DNA of 64,000 nt, taken from the NCBI GenBank assembly GCA_905182565.1, contig CAJJCB010000020.1:145211-209210 (forward strand). The letters run 5' to 3'. Below the pieces are notes generated by a model. The model was given only the letters and a program-made list of their open reading frames with translations. It was not told where the DNA came from and made no database searches. This document shows positions 61,276 to 64,000 of this stretch, piece by piece. Origin of the DNA: Acidimicrobiaceae bacterium (lineage in GTDB: Bacteria; Actinomycetota; Acidimicrobiia; Acidimicrobiales; Poriferisodalaceae). The position numbers and the translations under genes are program-made. How positions within the stretch are numbered: position 1 is the first letter of the stretch; every line of letters starts with the position of its first letter.

Positions 61276-62771
61276 TCGGTCACCTTACCGTCCATCAGCC
61301 GATGTTTTTGAACCTTGCCTAAAGCATTACGAGGAAGAGCATCTACTCCATATGTGACTCTAGGTCTCTTAAAGTCCGCCAGATAAGCACCAGCAAATAG
61401 TTTTAGTTCTTCATCATCAAATTGTCGGTCGGAAACAATATATGCCACTACTGTTTCTCCCCATTCGTCACTCATTTCACCAACAACAGCACATTCCATT
61501 ACGTCTGGGTGCTGATTCAAAACATCTTCTACTTCTCTTGGGTATACGTTGTACCCACCAGAAATAATTAACTCTTTAGCACGCCCGACTATAGATAAGT
61601 ACCCATCATCATCTAGTTGTCCAATGTCGCCCGTCTTAAACCAGCCATCATTAAACGCTTCGCTATTTGCATCCGGGTTTTCCCAGTAGCCCTCGAAGAC
61701 ATTAAGACCTCTTACCTCTATTTCGGAAAGTTCTTTAGACAGTCTCACTTCTAGTCCAGGTAGTGGAAATCCAACGGAGCCAGGACGACGCTCTAGGTCA
61801 TATGGGTTCGACACGAGCATGACAGTTTCTGTCATGCCATACCTCTCGAGAACCTTCTGGCCAGTTATTTCTTCAAACTTCACATGAAGGTCAGCTGGTA
61901 ACGGAGCGGACCCTGAAACGCACAAACGTAGTCGTTTCAGTTCGTGAGCTCGAGGCGACTCGACAAGCCGACTGTACATAGTTGGGACACCAAAAAACAT
62001 GGATGCCTCAAACTGTTCGCTCGCTTCGATAACTTTTTCCGGGTCAAAATTTTTTTGAAGAATAATTTTGCAACCTACGGTTAATCCCCCATGGATACCT
62101 ACCCCAAGTCCATGCATATGGAACAAAGGCAAAGCCAATATGAGGGTGTCATCCTTAACCCATCTCCAGGCTAATTCAAGGGCTCGAACCGAGCTCAGCA
62201 AATTAGCATGCGAAAGCAAAGCTCCCTTAGGCCTGCCAGTTGTCCCGGAGGTATACCCGATATACGCAGGTTGCTCAGAATTAACTTGGTCCAGCGGAAT
62301 CGCCGGGCCATCAGGCAGCGACATCTTAGAACTAGTTATGATTATCGCGGAATTAATATTTTTAATCCAAGGTTCCCACGCAGAATTATCCACAATCGCA
62401 GCTGATGGTCGAGAGTCCTCGATTACATGTTTGATTTCTTCTTCTCTGTAGGCACCATTAGCAGGAACAACGACACAACCAAGCCGTAATATCGCCACGT
62501 GACATATAACGAAGTCAGTGGAGCTGTGTCCGCTCAACACAACTCTGTCGCCCGAAACAATTCCTGCTGCTGCAAGCTTTCTAGCTGCTAGCTCCGAGCG
62601 GCGCAACAGGTCACCACCGGTTAGCCAACCAGAAACCTCATCATAAAGAACATTTCGTTGAGGACTCTTTCTCCAGATGCTCGACCACACCGAAGGAAGA
62701 GTCTCGGTCAATTCAATTTTGAAATCTTTAGCGTTCATACCTATTGGTAGGTGGTTGTGCCATGTAGTCAT
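61272..62771 (-). CDS. AMP-binding (long-chain type) acyl-CoA synthetase
   Basis: 499 residues. ANL motifs: YIGYTSGTTGRPKGALLSHANL, ERYGMTETVMLVSNPYDLERRPGSVGFPLPGLEVRL, WFKTGDIGQLDDDGYLSIVGRAKELIISGGYNVYPREVEDVL and PRNALGKVQKHRL (acyl-transfer Lys). The pattern is close to malonyl-CoA/fatty-acid-CoA ligases of the actinobacterial FadD type; YGMTET is typical of MCS or FadD. A second ATG at 62738 is a possible start. Stop codons of glpD and this convergent gene overlap by 4 nt. Confidence 0.9.
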   Translation of the reverse strand: MTTWHNHLPIGMNAKDFKIELTETLPSVWSSIWRKSPQRNVLYDEVSGWLTGGDLLRRSELAARKLAAAGIVSGDRVVLSGHSSTDFVICHVAILRLGCVVVPANGAYREEEIKHVIEDSRPSAAIVDNSAWEPWIKNINSAIIITSSKMSLPDGPAIPLDQVNSEQPAYIGYTSGTTGRPKGALLSHANLLSSVRALELAWRWVKDDTLILALPLFHMHGLGVGIHGGLTVGCKIILQKNFDPEKVIEASEQFEASMFFGVPTMYSRLVESPRAHELKRLRLCVSGSAPLPADLHVKFEEITGQKVLERYGMTETVMLVSNPYDLERRPGSVGFPLPGLEVRLSKELSEIEVRGLNVFEGYWENPDANSEAFNDGWFKTGDIGQLDDDGYLSIVGRAKELIISGGYNVYPREVEDVLNQHPDVMECAVVGEMSDEWGETVVAYIVSDRQFDDEELKLFAGAYLADFKRPRVTYGVDALPRNALGKVQKHRLMDGKVTD

Positions 62772-62989
62772 CTATTCACTGAACCTTTAATAGCTAACCT
62801 GGCTGATAATATCCTTAGTGGAAAACCAACGCCTCGCAACGCTCTTAAAATTTTGAACATCAAGACTTAATTATTTTTTCGTTTATTGATAACTCTTAGC
62901 CAAGCAGCGCCCTCGCAACTACAGTTCTCGACGTGCCCATCGGTTCTACAATTTTTACTGAAAAAATTCAAAGATAACAATACCATTCG
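62772..62989. other. Gene-free interval between acyl-CoA synthetase and tRNA-Glu
   Basis: About 218 bp. No plausible reading frame or hairpin that I can support; probably contains the promoter of the minus-strand acyl-CoA synthetase gene, which I could not place. Confidence 0.3.
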
Positions 62990-63062
62990 CACCCCCAACG
63001 GGATTCGAACCCGTGCCGCCACCTTGAGAGGGTGGTGTCCTAGGCCGCTAGACGATGGGGGC
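62990..63062 (-). tRNA. tRNA-Glu, anticodon CTC
   Basis: Read on the minus strand: acceptor GCCCCCA pairs with TGGGGGT (G1-U72 wobble), D arm TCGTCTAGCGGCCTAGGA, anticodon stem CCACC/GGTGG enclosing the loop CTCTCAA with anticodon CTC, T arm ACGGGTTCGAATCCCGT. 73 nt with discriminator G; the CCA end is not encoded. This is the usual actinobacterial tRNA-Glu(CUC). Confidence 0.93.
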
Positions 63063-63201
63063 CTGATCGACGATACGCAATCGCCGTGGACCGCCAAGCA
63101 TAGCGACCACGTCGCTCAGGCAAACGTAGGTCCCGAACAGATATTTTTAGATATCTAGAAATACACCGGCATCCATGGATAATCCGGGCCGCAAAATAGT
63201 T

Positions 63202-63233
63202 GGGGGTCATCAAACAAATGCTTGATGACCCCC
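63202..63233 (-). terminator. Terminator hairpin after the binding-protein gene
   Basis: Perfect 12-bp stem GGGGGTCATCAA (63202-63213) and TTGATGACCCCC (63222-63233), loop of 8 nt, 46 nt past the binding-protein stop. The U-rich TATTTT segment follows on the minus strand, and a T-rich run follows on the plus strand too, so it may work in both directions. Confidence 0.7.
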
Positions 63234-63279
63234 GTATTCTGATATTTTTAACGTTAAACAAGATGTCTATATGACGCCC

Positions 63280-64000
63280 TTAGCGACAACCACCTTGATC
63301 TTTATCCCATCGACAGTTTGGTGAAAGCCCGTTCGCGTCCACAACATCACCGATCTGATTCCATGTCTGACCTTCCGCATCAAAGAGGCTAAAGTCTGAG
63401 CCCTCAATGTAGAAACCATCTGCTGCTCCGTTGAGCACAGTTTTGATTCCTTCAAGATGCATTGGACTATAGATGTCAATATTTCGTATAGCCAAGATGA
63501 AGTTACTACGGCTCAAGCCACCAGGAAGCTCTGCAGCTACCATCAAAGCTTCAGTATGTGCATACCCATATACATAACCTGTTCCAAGCAACGAGATCGA
63601 AGGATCTAGGCCTGCATCGGCAAGGTTTTTGTTGACAAACTTGATAAACGGCTCATCAATGTGCTTCGGATCTGTGGTGTCTTTAACACCACCACCGACG
63701 ATCCACCAACCATCAGCTGCCATACCCGCTGGGGCCATATAAGCAGCTATACCTTTACAAACTGAAGGAGTGAAAGCGGCTTCAAGCCGGTCCAGCAAAC
63801 CTGATGATTCAACTTCTTGGATCGCCAACAGACATGGGTTACCTGCAGTCATCGAAATGAATACATCTGGGTCGAACGCAGCAATTGTTGTGACTTCGTT
63901 CGTGAGGGTTGGTGCAGCTGGATCGTGTCGAACTGGAAGATATTCCGATACGACATCAGGATTGCCCTCTGCGTATGCTTCGAAACCAAGCTCATAGGCA
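63280..64000 (-). CDS. Branched-chain amino acid-type ABC transporter substrate-binding protein, N-terminus cut by window edge
   Basis: The frame continues past the ATG at 63852 to the right edge (residues AYELGFEAYAEGNPDVVSEY and onward, DPDVFISMTAG), so at least 240 residues are seen and the N-terminal signal part is outside. Periplasmic-binding-protein type I features: HDPAAPTLTNEVTTIAAFDPDVFISMTAGNPCLLAIQEVESSG, GWWIVGGGVKDT and the Cys pair near CRWDKDQGGC at the C-terminus. Matches LivK/urea-type receptors (peripla_BP_6). The ligand and transporter partners lie beyond the window. Confidence 0.82.
   Translation of the reverse strand, partial: AYELGFEAYAEGNPDVVSEYLPVRHDPAAPTLTNEVTTIAAFDPDVFISMTAGNPCLLAIQEVESSGLLDRLEAAFTPSVCKGIAAYMAPAGMAADGWWIVGGGVKDTTDPKHIDEPFIKFVNKNLADAGLDPSISLLGTGYVYGYAHTEALMVAAELPGGLSRSNFILAIRNIDIYSPMHLEGIKTVLNGAADGFYIEGSDFSLFDAEGQTWNQIGDVVDANGLSPNCRWDKDQGGCR

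Noticed and set aside
1..64000. CRISPR arrays, insertion sequences and prophage genes
   Set aside because: I found no regular direct repeats with spacers, no transposase-like protein and no phage structural genes.

Overview
The window looks like a chromosomal segment of an actinomycetote, most plausibly a low-GC aquatic or marine Acidimicrobiia-type genome. The signs are mycothiol enzymes (Mca-type amidase, an MDMPI/DinB-like protein), coenzyme F420 metabolism (CofC and three luciferase-like F420 oxidoreductases), the actinobacterial form of DapD, PafB/PafC WYL regulators, an actinobacterial-type ImuA-ImuB-DnaE2 mutasome with CGAAC-N4-GTTCG LexA boxes, and many acyl-CoA enzymes. Genes are densely packed, frequently with ATGA overlaps. 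I see no insertion sequence, prophage or CRISPR array. Taxonomy is inferred from gene content only.

Layout. 0-2.8 kb (minus): truncated rhodanese, then a MoxR ATPase/VWA pair. 2.9-6.3 kb: CoA transferase, beta-lactamase-fold esterase, SDR. 6.4-9.0 kb: methionine aminopeptidase followed by two LysM lipoproteins, a PAP2 phosphatase and a small acidic protein. 9.1-16.8 kb: LLM oxidoreductase, MsrA, a MaoC-MaoC-LLM operon, MDMPI-like protein, SDR, nitronate monooxygenase-like enzyme, DapD. 16.9-25.2 kb: amidohydrolase, GIY-YIG-like small protein, acyl-CoA dehydrogenase and CoA transferase in one run, then a glutamine amidotransferase-like hydrolase, a DUF3817 membrane protein, enoyl-CoA hydratase, LLM, a 50-aa protein and a thiolase. 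25.4-32.9 kb: a degenerate ChbG/YdjC protein, SCP2-like protein plus Mca, a PhoU/TrkA_C regulator plus MgtE-type transporter, a TlpA-like lipoprotein, a thioesterase and a degenerate Glu/Leu dehydrogenase. 33.0-45.2 kb: DnaE2, two tandem amidases with a coupled membrane protein, HAD phosphatase, FAH hydrolase, a coiled-coil VanY-type peptidase, ImuB and ImuA. 45.2-52.5 kb: Nfu_N domain protein, acyl-CoA dehydrogenase, RNase HII, a large glycosidase-like protein, CofC plus PIG-L deacetylase, HU and a TauE/SafE permease. 52.6-64 kb: DNA methyltransferase with a coupled small protein, acyl-CoA synthetase, EEP nuclease family protein, hexapeptide acetyltransferase, PafC/PafB, GlpD, a second acyl-CoA synthetase, tRNA-Glu(CUC) and a truncated branched-chain amino acid-type binding protein.

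How the genes fit together. The acyl-CoA synthetases, dehydrogenases, hydratases, thiolase, thioesterase, type III CoA transferases and LLM enzymes suggest broad catabolism of lipids and other organic acids through CoA thioesters. CofC would supply F420 for the LLM enzymes. The second theme is DNA damage: ImuA, ImuB and DnaE2 form a complete mutagenic translesion system. Its two transcription units lie about 6.3 kb apart on the same strand, each preceded by a perfect LexA operator; the imuA operator is the core of a 34-bp inverted repeat. PafB/PafC, which in mycobacteria run a LexA-independent damage response, are encoded 12 kb away. The most unusual items are three proteins that keep their family fold but have lost active-site residues (YdjC-like, Glu/Leu dehydrogenase-like, VWA/metallopeptidase-like) and a DNA methyltransferase with an unassigned C-terminal domain coupled to a small unknown protein.
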